A DNA stretch of 64,000 nucleotides from an uncultured Collinsella sp. (GCA_902496455.1 CABVAY010000002.1:21869-85868), one strand, 5' to 3'; shown: positions 8,527 through 17,193, numbered from the stretch's first letter. A program made the numbers and translations. The notes: generated by a model from the letters alone, not told the origin.

Positions 8527-9186
8527 GTGTCCGCATTTCCGTTCGACGCCGTTATCTTTGACATGGACGGCGTCATTGTCGATACCGAGTATTACTACTT
8601 GGGCGAGACTGCCGCGTTTGCCAAGGAGCTTGGACTTAATCTGACTCAAGAGGAGTTGAATGGGCAGGTCGGTACCTCGCATCAGTTCTTCCTGCATATG
8701 CTGGTCGATTGGTTTGAGCGCGCCGGTAAGGGACACTTCACTGGCGAGGAGGCGTTGGCCCGTTGGGACGAGTGGGCGCATAAGCGTCCGCGTGACTATC
8801 AGGCTTTGATTAACCCAGGCGCCGTGGATACGATTCGAGAGCTGCCGCGCCGTGGCGTTCGCGTGGCGCTTGCCAGCTCGTCTCCCATGGTTAGCATCGA
8901 GGAAGTGCTCAACGCATGCGGGCTGTCTGATGCCTTTGAGTATGTGGTGAGCGGCGAGCAGTTTAAGGAGAGCAAGCCCGAGCCCGACATCTACCTACAT
9001 GCGCTGGACCTGCTGGGGCTGCCCGCGAATCGCTGCTGCTGCGTTGAGGATTCCGTTCCGGGCATTACCGCGGGTAAGCGAGCCGGCCTGACGGTCATTG
9101 CCAAGCGCGAGGAGCGCTTTGGCTTTAGCCAGGATGCCGCGGACAAGATTATCGACCAGCTGCCGGAGCTGCTCACGCTTTCTTAG
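8527..9186 (+). CDS. HAD-IA phosphatase, beta-phosphoglucomutase-like
   Basis: A HAD subfamily IA protein of 219 residues. The nucleophile motif is FDMDGVIVDTE, followed by a helical cap, then LASSSP (motif II), SKPEPDIYLHAL (Lys, motif III) and VEDSVPGITAGKRAG (motif IV). This set is shared by beta-phosphoglucomutases and sugar-phosphate phosphatases, which cannot be separated here. GTG 8527 follows AGGGAGGG at 8515-8522. It lies 64 bp after another HAD gene and may be co-transcribed with it. A terminator closes the pair. Confidence 0.85.
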   Translation: MSAFPFDAVIFDMDGVIVDTEYYYLGETAAFAKELGLNLTQEELNGQVGTSHQFFLHMLVDWFERAGKGHFTGEEALARWDEWAHKRPRDYQALINPGAVDTIRELPRRGVRVALASSSPMVSIEEVLNACGLSDAFEYVVSGEQFKESKPEPDIYLHALDLLGLPANRCCCVEDSVPGITAGKRAGLTVIAKREERFGFSQDAADKIIDQLPELLTLS

Positions 9187-9269
9187 GAGCGCGGTAGTTG
9201 CGCGTTTTTCGGGTCAGATGAGTAAATACCCGACATTTTGGTGCGGCAGCAAGCATACTTTATGCTAAT

Positions 9270-9310
9270 GCGGGCTTAAGGGCTTGTTGAATGCCCTTGA
9301 GCCCGCTTTT
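9270..9310 (+). terminator. Terminator after the HAD phosphatase pair
   Basis: GCGGGC at 9270-9275 pairs with GCCCGC at 9301-9306, with AAGGGC/GCCCTT continuing the stem inward, followed by TTTT. It separates the HAD genes from the GntR gene. Confidence 0.8.
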
Positions 9311-9336
9311 GACTTAATTGTGCTGGGAGAGGGTAT

Positions 9337-10080
9337 ATGCCACCGACTGAAGGGCTAACTGACGGTAAAGCAGCGATACCGCTGTACCAACAGGTCATTG
9401 ATATCATTAAAAACGAAATCAACTCCGGCGCCTACAAGGCAGGCGCGCGGATACCCAACGAATTCGAATTGGCTGAGAGCTATAAAGTTGGCCGCGTTAC
9501 CGTGCGACGCGCTATTGAGGAGCTCGTCCAGCAGGGCTATCTAACGAAGCGACAGGGGAAAGGCACGTTCGTCAATGCCCCCAAGCTCAAGCGCAAGATT
9601 CGCCAGAAGGATGACGTCCAGAGTTTTTCGGACGCATGCCGCGTTAACGGAATGGAACCGGGGGCGTGTGTCATTTCGAGAAAGATGCTGCCGGCGGATT
9701 CTACCGAAGCACAGTTCTTTGGTGTTCCCGTTGGAACTGACTTGATTTGCGTCGAGCGTGTGCGTACTGCCGATGGCGTCCCCGTCATGCTTGAGAACAA
9801 CATATACGTTTACGAGGACAACGCCTATCTATCAACGGCGCCTCTATCTAACCAATCCATTTTTGAGTTCGTGCGCAACCAGACTGGCCGCATGCCCGCG
9901 TTTACCGACCCGTGCACGCTCGAGATCGCGTGCGCATCGCCCGAGGTCGCTCGGTTGCTGGCGGTTCCCGTTGGCGAACCCTTGTTTTATATGGAAGCCT
10001 TCTTTTTCGATGAGCAACGGCGGCCGTTTATCATCGGTCGACAGCGGATCGTTGGGTCTCGCTACGTTTTTGACATCTAG
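9337..10080 (+). CDS. GntR/HutC-family regulator (FrlR-like position)
   Basis: A 247-residue transcription factor. Residues 14-80 form the GntR winged helix (IPLYQQVIDIIKNEI, IPNEFELAESYKVGRVTVRRAIEELV, KRQGKGTFV). The rest is a UTRA effector domain that ends GRQRIVGSRYVFDI. HutC/FrlR-type members sense sugar phosphates or amino-acid derivatives and usually repress the adjacent operon. It precedes a five-gene operon with FrlC-, FrlB- and FrlD-like enzymes, so its effector is probably a phosphorylated Amadori compound (inference). Confidence 0.85.
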   Translation: MPPTEGLTDGKAAIPLYQQVIDIIKNEINSGAYKAGARIPNEFELAESYKVGRVTVRRAIEELVQQGYLTKRQGKGTFVNAPKLKRKIRQKDDVQSFSDACRVNGMEPGACVISRKMLPADSTEAQFFGVPVGTDLICVERVRTADGVPVMLENNIYVYEDNAYLSTAPLSNQSIFEFVRNQTGRMPAFTDPCTLEIACASPEVARLLAVPVGEPLFYMEAFFFDEQRRPFIIGRQRIVGSRYVFDI

Positions 10081-10092
10081 GACATTGCGAAT

Positions 10093-10128
10093 GGAAACGC
10101 CCGGTGGATCATCTCACCGGGCGCTTCC
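10093..10128 (+). terminator. Hairpin after the GntR gene
   Basis: A 14-base stem with one mismatch: ACGCCCGGTG pairs with CACCGGGCGC around an 8-base loop, with GGAA/TTCC at the foot. No T-run follows, so it may be a weak terminator or an RNA-stabilising structure between regulator and operon. Confidence 0.4.
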
Positions 10129-10190
10129 ATACCGTTCACGGCGCGAACGCGACCGTTCAACCGCGTTGCGGCAATCAGTTTGAAATTATC

Positions 10191-10238
10191 TTGATGACGG
10201 GAAAAGCTGCTGGTAATCTATAGAACGTCATAGAACGT
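10191..10238 (+). promoter_or_regulatory. Promoter and tandem operator-like repeats before the frl-like operon
   Basis: TTGATG at 10191-10196 and TAATCT at 10214-10219 are spaced by 17 bases, a good sigma70-type promoter. Two direct copies of ATAGAACGT (10220-10228 and 10230-10238) begin right after the -10, where a repressor such as the upstream GntR protein could block transcription. The repeats are seen directly; the role is inferred. Confidence 0.5.
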
Positions 10239-10298
10239 TTGCCTTATGCAAGCGTTGAAGCGAGATGCGATGCAGTCTCGAGTTCTTTGGAGGTATCT

Positions 10299-11762
10299 AT
10301 GTCAGATACGAAGGCGAAGAAGACAAACAGACGTTTTAAGTTCAAATTACCGCATGTCTATACGATCATGTTCTTGCTGATCGTTGTCTTTGCGGTCCTG
10401 ACTTGGATCGTTCCCTCGGGTCAGTATCAGCGCAAGACGATTTCGACAGCGGCGGGCGAGCGCGAAGTCGCCGTTGCTGGAACCTATGAACAGGTCGATA
10501 AGAACTACACCGATTCCGAGACCGGCGAGACCATCAATCTGGGTCAGGATATCTTCGCGGTCCTGCAAGCGCCCACTAAGGGCATCCAGGAGGCTGCCGA
10601 CGTCGTTGCGTTCGTCTTATTGATTGGCGGATCGTTCGCAATCATCACCAAGACCAACGCTTTGAATGCCGGCATGAGCCGTGTGATTAAAAAGCTCAAG
10701 AACAAGGACATCCTCATCATTCCCATTACGATGACGTTGCTGTCCATTTGCGGCACTACGTTTGGCATGTCTGAGGAAGCCCTGCCGTTCTATGCCATCT
10801 TCATTCCCATCATGATGGGTATCGGTTATGACTCGATGACGGCATTCATCATCTGCTTCCTTGGTCCTAACCTGGGATATTGTGCTTCGACCATCGACCC
10901 GTTTAATGTTTTGATCGCCCAGGGCATCATTGGCATCGAGGGCAATCCTCAGCTGTGGCTGCGCGCCGTTTCTTGGGTCATCTTTACTGCCGTCGGTATC
11001 GCATGGGCCATGCGCTACGCTATGCGCGTCAAGAAAAACCCCGAGTCGTCCATTACGTACGAGGACGACAAGCTCAAGCGTGTTGAGTTTTCCGTGACCG
11101 ATGCCTCCATCGAGGAAGAGTTCACTACCCGTCAGAAGCTCGTACTTATCGATTTTGCCTGCGGTATGGGCATTATCGTCTGGGGTCTTGTTACCCAGGG
11201 CTGGTACATGAATGAGATTTCCGCCGTGTTCCTTGGCATGGGCTTGCTTGCCGGTATCCTGGGCGGTCTTGACCAGCAGACGATCGCTGAGGAGTTCGTT
11301 AAGGGTCTCGCCGATTTTGCGTACGCTGCTATCGTTATCGGTATCGCTCGCGGTATTCTGGTCATCGCCGAGGGCGGCATGATCATCGACACCATCCTCC
11401 AGGCGCTCGCTACTGCGCTCGCCGGTGCACCCGCTGCCGTCTACACCACGTTTATGTATATCGTCCTTGGCCTGCTCTCTTTGCTGGTTCCCTCGAGTTC
11501 TGGACTTGCGGCGCTCACCATGCCCGTCATGGGTCCGCTGACCGAGCTTATGGGCCTCAATCCCGAAGCTGCCGTTACCGCGCTTCAGTTTGCTAATCAG
11601 ACCATCAACACCATCAGTCCCGTGGCGGGCATGACGGTCGCCGGCCTTGCCGTGGCTAAGATTTCGTTTGGCCAATGGTGGAAGACCATTTGGAAGTTCT
11701 TCATTTTCATGGTCGTCTTTGGCCTGATCGTAACGGCAATCTCTGGCATGCTTCCGGTGTAG
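10299..11762 (+). CDS. YfcC/DcuC-family membrane carrier
   Basis: A multi-spanning secondary transporter of 487 residues in the YfcC branch of the DcuC/ArcD-like family (C4-dicarboxylate, amino acid or peptide carriers). The first helix (TIMFLLIVVFAVLTWIVPSGQY) is followed by the extracytoplasmic loop typical of YfcC. Conserved membrane stretches are GTTFGMSEEALPFY, LLVPSSSGLAALTMPVMGPL and FANQTINTISPVAGMT. ATG 10299 follows GGAGG. It is first in an operon with FrlC/B/D-like enzymes, so it probably imports a glycated amino acid or related substrate, replacing the APC-type FrlA of enterobacteria. Substrate assignment is inference. Confidence 0.85.
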   Translation: MSDTKAKKTNRRFKFKLPHVYTIMFLLIVVFAVLTWIVPSGQYQRKTISTAAGEREVAVAGTYEQVDKNYTDSETGETINLGQDIFAVLQAPTKGIQEAADVVAFVLLIGGSFAIITKTNALNAGMSRVIKKLKNKDILIIPITMTLLSICGTTFGMSEEALPFYAIFIPIMMGIGYDSMTAFIICFLGPNLGYCASTIDPFNVLIAQGIIGIEGNPQLWLRAVSWVIFTAVGIAWAMRYAMRVKKNPESSITYEDDKLKRVEFSVTDASIEEEFTTRQKLVLIDFACGMGIIVWGLVTQGWYMNEISAVFLGMGLLAGILGGLDQQTIAEEFVKGLADFAYAAIVIGIARGILVIAEGGMIIDTILQALATALAGAPAAVYTTFMYIVLGLLSLLVPSSSGLAALTMPVMGPLTELMGLNPEAAVTALQFANQTINTISPVAGMTVAGLAVAKISFGQWWKTIWKFFIFMVVFGLIVTAISGMLPV

Positions 11763-11771
11763 GTGGTTGTG

Positions 11772-13355
11772 ATGTCTGATCGTTTAACGGTCCTGACGTC
11801 TAAGAGCGTCTTTACCGGTACGGGGGACCTGCCGTTCGAAGGTTTCGTAGCGGTCCGTGGCAATCGAATTGAGGCGGTTGGCACCAAGTGTGAGGTAGCT
11901 TCGTATTTGACCCAGGCGGACGAGGTAGTTGATCTGGGCGACCGTACCGTCATGCCTGGCCTGATCGATGTGCATACCTTCTATACAGGCTGGGCGCTGC
12001 GGACGTTGGGGTCTGATCTGTCCGGCATCGCTGATGCCAAAGAGGCCGTGTCGCTCTTGCGTGCATGGAAAGAAGATCATCCGGATTGCGCGGCGGCTTT
12101 TGGCCACAGCCTACCCGAAACGTTGGCATCGGATGCCGAGAACGCAAATACGGCAGCTGTGTTTGACGATTGTTTTGGCGATATCCCTGTCGTCTGCTTT
12201 ACACCGGGTGCGGAGACCTGCGTTCTCAATGCTGCCGCCAGTGCACGATACGGCTTTACACCCCAGGCGTGCTATGCCGAGAAGATCTGGCGCATGATGA
12301 GCGATTTCCTCGCGCTGCCCGAGGTACGTGCGGGGTATTCGGACTACATGAGCATGCTTAACGAGCGCGGCGTTACCGCCATCAAGGAGATGGCGTTTGA
12401 TGACTACTACGGTTTTGCCGACGAAATGGCTCGCCGTGAGGAATCTGGTGAGCTGACGGTTCGCGTCTCTATGATGTCGCAGCCGGTGGGTGCCGGTGCA
12501 AATCTGGCATATGCCCGCGAGGCACGAGAGCGCTTCCGGGGACCGTTCGTTCGTTTTTCTGGCTTCAACCGTATGACCGATCGCGGCGTATGGGCGGGGC
12601 TTGCCGAGATGATTGACCCCTATGAGGACACGGCCGATGCGGGCGCTGCCGGCAAGACGGTTGTCGAGGAGCCCGAGTGGGATCTGATTGAGAACGAGCT
12701 GCGCGCAATTGATGCTGACGGCTTCCGATATTCCTTGCATTGCCAGGGCGATGGCGCCGTTCGTCGCACCGTGGCGCTCTATGCCTCGCTGCCTCGAGAC
12801 GAGCATGGACGGTTGCTTCGCCGCCATGCGATTACCGATCTCGAGAACTCTGATCCGACCGATCTTGTCAAGTTTGGCAAGTTAGGTGGAATTTGCGAGG
12901 TCTATCCGCAGATTCTGACGCTGGACCGGCGCGAGGATTGCCTGTCGATGATGCGTCGACAAATTGGCAAGACGCGACTTTTGCACAGCTGGAATCGCCG
13001 CGGCATGGAAGATTCCGGATGCACGGTGTGCTGTGGTACGGATTTGCCGCTGCTGATTCCGAGCCTGGGCGAGTCAATCTACAGTGCGTGCGGCGGATAC
13101 TTCGACGATGGACTGCCCGTGAATGAGGCCAACGCGCTGACGCTTGTCGAGCTCTTGCGTGCTTGGACTGCCGGGGGCGCGTACGATCTGATGCGCGAAG
13201 ACGAGCTGGGTACGCTCGAGGTCGGCAAGCTTGCTGATATCTGCGTGCTCGATCGGGATGTGTTCGACCTCGATTATCGCGACGCCCGCGATCTTTCGGT
13301 TGATATGACGATGTCGGACGGACAAATCGTGTTCGATCGAAATAAGGAGGCATAG
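11772..13355 (+). CDS. Amidohydrolase-superfamily protein (YtcJ-like) with altered metal motif
   Basis: A 527-residue amidohydrolase-fold protein. The N-terminal beta-sandwich ends in DRTVMPGLIDVHTFYTG, where the usual metal motif is HxH; here the second His is Phe. YSLHCQGDGAVRRTV and CCGTDLPLLIPSLGES match later YtcJ-like motifs, and the C-terminus (GTLEVGKLADICVLDRDVF) is typical. The strand where the family has EH reads RRHAITDLE. The metal centre may therefore be altered or absent. ATG 11772 follows AGGTGG and lies 9 bp after the carrier stop. In this operon it could deacylate or de-amidate an Amadori substrate before the Frl steps (inference). Confidence 0.8.
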   Translation: MSDRLTVLTSKSVFTGTGDLPFEGFVAVRGNRIEAVGTKCEVASYLTQADEVVDLGDRTVMPGLIDVHTFYTGWALRTLGSDLSGIADAKEAVSLLRAWKEDHPDCAAAFGHSLPETLASDAENANTAAVFDDCFGDIPVVCFTPGAETCVLNAAASARYGFTPQACYAEKIWRMMSDFLALPEVRAGYSDYMSMLNERGVTAIKEMAFDDYYGFADEMARREESGELTVRVSMMSQPVGAGANLAYAREARERFRGPFVRFSGFNRMTDRGVWAGLAEMIDPYEDTADAGAAGKTVVEEPEWDLIENELRAIDADGFRYSLHCQGDGAVRRTVALYASLPRDEHGRLLRRHAITDLENSDPTDLVKFGKLGGICEVYPQILTLDRREDCLSMMRRQIGKTRLLHSWNRRGMEDSGCTVCCGTDLPLLIPSLGESIYSACGGYFDDGLPVNEANALTLVELLRAWTAGGAYDLMREDELGTLEVGKLADICVLDRDVFDLDYRDARDLSVDMTMSDGQIVFDRNKEA

Positions 13356-13356
13356 G

Positions 13357-14208
13357 ATGTCTGAATCCAAGCCGACGCTGCGCCGCGAACAGATTGCGGG
13401 CATGAATATCCACTACATCATGTGGTCGCTCGATTACTTCCTTGATGTGCAGCAGCGTTTGGGCTTTGAGTCCATTGAGCTGTGGTGTGCGGAGCCGCAT
13501 GTGACACTCGACCATACGGGCTACTTTGAGGCTGAGGTCCTGGCGAAAAAAGCTGCAGACCGTGGGCTTAGGTATCGTACTCTGTGCCCCGAGAATGTTG
13601 TCTATCCTTGGCAATACTGCGCACGCAAACCGCTGCATGAACAGCGCAGCCTGGCGTACTTTAAGCACGGCATTGAGCTTGCCGAGGTACTTGGGTGCGA
13701 CCGTATGTCCGTCAACTCGGGCTGGGGCGACTGGGACGAGGACCGCGAGGAAGCCTGGAAGCGCAGCCGCGAGCACATGTCCATTCTGGCGGAGTATGCC
13801 GGCGAGCACGGTCTGGTGCTTACGATGGAAAGCCTGCGTCCCGAGGAGAGCAACCTTGTGACGACGGTTTCCGATGCGAAGCGCATGATTGACGAGGTCG
13901 CGAGCCCGTACTTACAGCCCATGGTTGATACAACCGCGATGGGCGTTGCAGGCGAGACGCTCGAGGACTGGTTTGCCGCCTTTGGTGATGGGGCAATTCA
14001 CGAGATGCACTTTATCGACGGTGATCCGTATGGCCATCTGGTGTGGGGCGATGGCAAGCACGATATGGACGCCTTCGTTGCCACGCTCAACGCCCATGGT
14101 TTCGACGGCATGCTGGGCCAGGAAATCACGGACGGTCGTTACTATGATGACCCGGCGGCGGCAGATGCCAAGAACATGGCCGCATTCGAGAAATATCTGA
14201 TTGACTAA
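13357..14208 (+). CDS. FrlC-like sugar-phosphate isomerase/epimerase
   Basis: A xylose-isomerase-like TIM-barrel protein of 283 residues. It shares with Escherichia coli FrlC (fructoselysine 3-epimerase) the pattern of FESIELWCAEPH, TMESLRPEESNLV, QPMVDTTAM and HEMHFIDGD, whose Glu, Asp and His residues bind the divalent metal. FrlC interconverts psicoselysine and fructoselysine. ATG 13357 starts one base after the amidohydrolase stop, behind AAGGAGG. The FrlB- and FrlD-like genes follow, which supports an Amadori-product pathway. The exact epimer handled is unknown. Confidence 0.8.
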   Translation: MSESKPTLRREQIAGMNIHYIMWSLDYFLDVQQRLGFESIELWCAEPHVTLDHTGYFEAEVLAKKAADRGLRYRTLCPENVVYPWQYCARKPLHEQRSLAYFKHGIELAEVLGCDRMSVNSGWGDWDEDREEAWKRSREHMSILAEYAGEHGLVLTMESLRPEESNLVTTVSDAKRMIDEVASPYLQPMVDTTAMGVAGETLEDWFAAFGDGAIHEMHFIDGDPYGHLVWGDGKHDMDAFVATLNAHGFDGMLGQEITDGRYYDDPAAADAKNMAAFEKYLID

Positions 14209-14270
14209 AACAACTATCGGCCACGCAACCAACGTCATTGATTGTGGACCAAACAAGAAAGGAACTGGAT

Positions 14271-15239
14271 ATGAACGCACACGACCTGATCAAAGAGGCA
14301 ATTGCCGAGAAGGGCAAGTTCGACAGCGTCTACTGGATTGCTTGCGGTGGCTCCATGATCGATTTGATCCCGGCTCATGAGCTTCTGCAGCGCGAGGCAA
14401 CCACCTTCACTTCGTATATCTATACGGCTCGCGAGTTTGATATCATGCGCCCGCGCCGCTTGGGTGAGAAATCCCTGGTCATTGCTTGCAGCCACAGTGG
14501 CAACACCCCCGAGGTCGTCGAGGGCTGTGAGATTGCCCTTGCTGCCGGCGCTACGGTGATCGCCCAGACCGACAACGCTGGATCCAAGATTGACTCCGGC
14601 AAGTGGACCACGTGGGTCTACCCGTGGGGCGAGGGCGTGCCGCAGGCCGAGGTCCCCGCTGGCATTTCGCTGTCGCTTGCGGCCGAGCTGCTCGATCAGC
14701 AGGAGGGCTACGCCGATCTTGCCGATATGTATGCCGGTATTGCTGAGATGGATAAGATTCTTCCTCCGGCACGCGAGAAGGTAAATGCCGAGCTGGGCGA
14801 TCGTTTTGCCAAGCTTTGCCAGGAGCACGAGTTCTTCTACATTCTGGGCAGCGGGCCCAACTTTAGCCAGACCTACGGTTTCGCTATCTGCTCTCTTATG
14901 GAGATGCAGTGGCAGCACTGCAGCTACATCCACTCTGCCGAGTACTTCCACGGCCCCTTCGAGGCTACTCAGGATGGCGTTTTTTACTTCCTGCAGATGG
15001 GCTCCAGCGAGTGCCGTGCTATGGACGAGCGCGCCCTGGCGTTCCTTAAGACGCATACTGATACGCTGATGGTGCTCGATGCCAAGGAGTACGGTATGGA
15101 AGCCGTGCCGGCGAGCGTCCGTGCCTATCTGGACCCGGTGCTGTTCTACGCCATGAACTGCGAGCTGCGTGCCGCACGCGGCAAGGTGTTTGATCACGAT
15201 CCCGATTTCCGCCGCTATATGGGTGTTGTCGAGTACTAG
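14271..15239 (+). CDS. FrlB-like SIS-domain deglycase
   Basis: A 322-residue double-SIS sugar isomerase-fold enzyme. Similarity to E. coli FrlB, fructoselysine-6-phosphate deglycase, is visible along the C-terminal half: ILGSGPNFSQTYG, LMEMQWQHCSYIHSAEYFHGP and the terminal FRRYMGVVEY, where FrlB ends RRYYGGLVEY. The first SIS domain has ACSHSGNTPEVVEG, a sugar-phosphate loop. The reaction would release glucose 6-phosphate and a free amino acid. The ATG at 14271 is preceded by AAAGGAAC. FraB-type (fructose-asparagine) specificity cannot be excluded. Confidence 0.85.
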   Translation: MNAHDLIKEAIAEKGKFDSVYWIACGGSMIDLIPAHELLQREATTFTSYIYTAREFDIMRPRRLGEKSLVIACSHSGNTPEVVEGCEIALAAGATVIAQTDNAGSKIDSGKWTTWVYPWGEGVPQAEVPAGISLSLAAELLDQQEGYADLADMYAGIAEMDKILPPAREKVNAELGDRFAKLCQEHEFFYILGSGPNFSQTYGFAICSLMEMQWQHCSYIHSAEYFHGPFEATQDGVFYFLQMGSSECRAMDERALAFLKTHTDTLMVLDAKEYGMEAVPASVRAYLDPVLFYAMNCELRAARGKVFDHDPDFRRYMGVVEY

Positions 15240-15253
15240 AAGGGACAAAGGCC

Positions 15254-16117
15254 ATGGCATTTAACGTTAACGCGCTCGGATTTGGCGACAACGTCGTCGA
15301 TCGCTACGAGCATATCCACACCATGTATCCCGGCGGCAATGCGGTGAACTTCGCCGTTTATGCCAAGAAATGCGGTGCCGCACGCTCCGCATACATGGGC
15401 ATTTTTGGCAATGATGCCGCTGCCGAGCATGTCATTGCAAGCCTCGAGGATGAGGGTATCGAGCTTGACAAGTGCGAGCAGATGATTGGCGAGAACGGAG
15501 CGGCTCGCGTGACCGTCGTTGACGGTGACCGTGTCTTCCTTGGCTCCAACGAGGGCGGTATCCGTGGCGATGCGCGCTATGTCCTCGATCGCTTTGACCT
15601 TGCGTACATGAAGCAGTTCGATGTGGTTCATTCGGGCAACTATTGCTTTACCGAGCGCGAGCTGCCCAAGCTGAAGGCTGCGGGCGTCACGGTCTCTTTT
15701 GACTTTTCGGACGACTCCACCGACGAGTACTACGAGCAGGTTGCGCCCTACGTCGATTTTGCTTTCTTTAGTGCGGCGGATGCCGCGAGCGAGGACGAGA
15801 TTCGCGAGCGTCTGGCATGGGTGAAGGGCCTGGGTCCGCGTTTTGTGTCGGCTACGGCGGGCGCCGAGGGCTGCATTGCTTACGACGGCGAGCGTTATTA
15901 CCGCCAGCTGGCTAAGCCGGTAACGGACATGAAGGACACCATGGGGGCGGGCGACTCGTTCCTCACTTCGTTTTTGATGTGCTATCTCGATTCCGCCAAG
16001 CGTGGTGAGGATGGTGCCGAGGCCATCGAGCGTGCGCTCGACTTTGCTGCCGGGTTTGCCTCGACCGTGTGCGGCATGGAAGGCTCTTGGGGCCACGGAG
16101 CACCAATCGTCGAATAG
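15254..16117 (+). CDS. FrlD-like PfkB-family kinase
   Basis: A 287-residue ribokinase-fold kinase. It matches E. coli FrlD (fructoselysine 6-kinase) in GFGDNVVDRYEH, YPGGNAVNFAVYAKKCG, VSFDFSDD, YVDFAFFSA and the catalytic anion-hole motif DTMGAGDSF. It would phosphorylate the sugar C6 of the imported Amadori compound, making the substrate for the FrlB-like enzyme 14 bp upstream. ATG 15254 follows AAAGG. It is the last gene of the operon, with a hairpin and a repeat element behind it. The family is secure; the substrate is inferred from the three-enzyme set. Confidence 0.87.
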   Translation: MAFNVNALGFGDNVVDRYEHIHTMYPGGNAVNFAVYAKKCGAARSAYMGIFGNDAAAEHVIASLEDEGIELDKCEQMIGENGAARVTVVDGDRVFLGSNEGGIRGDARYVLDRFDLAYMKQFDVVHSGNYCFTERELPKLKAAGVTVSFDFSDDSTDEYYEQVAPYVDFAFFSAADAASEDEIRERLAWVKGLGPRFVSATAGAEGCIAYDGERYYRQLAKPVTDMKDTMGAGDSFLTSFLMCYLDSAKRGEDGAEAIERALDFAAGFASTVCGMEGSWGHGAPIVE

Positions 16118-16123
16118 CCGAGC

Positions 16124-16157
16124 GGTCCCGGGGAGGTGCAGGCGCCTCCTCGGGACC
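16124..16157 (+). terminator. Hairpin after the frlD-like gene
   Basis: GGTCCCGGGGAGG at 16124-16136 pairs with CCTCCTCGGGACC at 16145-16157 with one G-T pair. No T-run follows because the inverted-repeat element begins at once at 16159. It is the likely 3' end of the operon. Confidence 0.45.
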
Positions 16158-16158
16158 C

Positions 16159-16391
16159 GGTGTGCAAAAAATGCCAAATATGAGTACTGTGACTAATTTA
16201 GTCGCAGCAAAATCAACCCCTTCAGACGTGATTTGAGCGTCTGGAGGGGTTTAAGATTTGTGAAAACGCAGGATGAATGACTGTAAAAGCTTTAATTAGC
16301 GGACAATCGAGGATTATTCTGGCGGTTGGAAAGTTAAAAGAAATGTATCCATTCCGGTAGCAGTACTCATATTTGGCATTTTTTGCACACC
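16159..16391. repeat. 233-bp element with 31-bp perfect terminal inverted repeats (MITE-like)
   Basis: Bases 16159-16189 and 16361-16391 are perfect inverted copies over 31 bases (core GCAAAAAATGCCAAATATGA). The 171-bp interior has no coding frame. It holds a stem CTGTGACTAA/TTAGTCGCAG at the left end and AACCCCTTCAGACG/CGTCTGGAGGGGTT further in. The element lies exactly between two convergent genes, frlD-like and tatD. It could be a miniature transposable element or a large bidirectional terminator. I see no clear target-site duplication and no second copy in this window. Confidence 0.7.
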
Positions 16392-16396
16392 AGGGG

Positions 16397-17179
16397 TTAG
16401 CGAAGGTCAAAAACAGAGCGCGCATTTGTTAAAACTATCGACTCGATGCGCTTTGCGTCGCAGTTTTTGAGCGAGGTGATGCGTTCTGAGGTCCTTGTGA
16501 GCGACCTGATGAGCGACTGCGTGCTTGTTTCTGTGTTTGGCTCGGCCGGCGCATCGGTCTCGAGCAGTAGGCGGTCGAGTGGAATCTGTCGTGCGTATTC
16601 GCGACAGCGCTTGGTCGCGAGCATGCGTTCGTTGACGGAAAAATAGCAGCCCGCATTACGCGCGCGGGTGAGTTCGTCCGAAGTGCCGCTAAACCAGTGG
16701 AAGATGATAGCGGGGGAGTCGGGGTTTGGGATGAGTAGTCCATGCGATTCGAGGACGTCCAGTACGGCTCCTGCCGAACGAACGGCGTGAATTGATATCA
16801 CGCGCCCGGTAAGAGGATGCTGCACGAGCGCATCGCAGAGCCGGTTAAGTGCCTGTATTTGTAGCGGCTCACTTCCAGCAAAGCGCGCGGAAAAGTCGAG
16901 TCCGACTTCGCCGATGTAGCGTTCTTGGGCAGCAACTTCGCAAAGCAGATTGACTTCGGCAAAACCGCAGTGGCCATCGGCGAGCCACCAGGGGTGAAGC
17001 CCAACGCCGGCGATGATGCCCGGGTGGCGACGAGCGCGCTCGTTTGCGGCCGAAAAGTCGCGTGGATCGACGCCGCAATCAAATAGACCCAAGCCCAGCG
17101 CCGTTGCCTCATCGGCAACGGCGTCCGGGTGAGCCATTAAATCAAGATGGCAGTGTGCATCAAATAACCGGGGCTCCAT
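16397..17179 (-). CDS. tatD: TatD-family metal-dependent hydrolase
   Basis: A 260-residue TIM-barrel metallohydrolase; TatD proteins are 3'-5' DNA/RNA exonucleases of the cytosol. Metal-site motifs are FDAHCHLDL (HxH), YIGEVGLDFS (Glu), ISIHAVRS (His), IFHWFSG (His) and LLETDAP (Asp). ATG 17179 lies 14 bp after the tcdA stop, with GGAG nearby, so the two form an operon. The stop lies only a few bases from the right arm of the inverted-repeat element. Confidence 0.88.
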   Translation of the reverse strand: MEPRLFDAHCHLDLMAHPDAVADEATALGLGLFDCGVDPRDFSAANERARRHPGIIAGVGLHPWWLADGHCGFAEVNLLCEVAAQERYIGEVGLDFSARFAGSEPLQIQALNRLCDALVQHPLTGRVISIHAVRSAGAVLDVLESHGLLIPNPDSPAIIFHWFSGTSDELTRARNAGCYFSVNERMLATKRCREYARQIPLDRLLLETDAPAEPNTETSTQSLIRSLTRTSERITSLKNCDAKRIESIVLTNARSVFDLR

Positions 17180-17193
17180 CTCGGCGCGCTCCG

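Noticed and set aside
16222..16425. 67-codon minus frame through the inverted-repeat element
   Set aside because: It begins in tatD and runs through the repeat; there is no start signal, and its CAKNAKYEY peptide is just the repeat arm.
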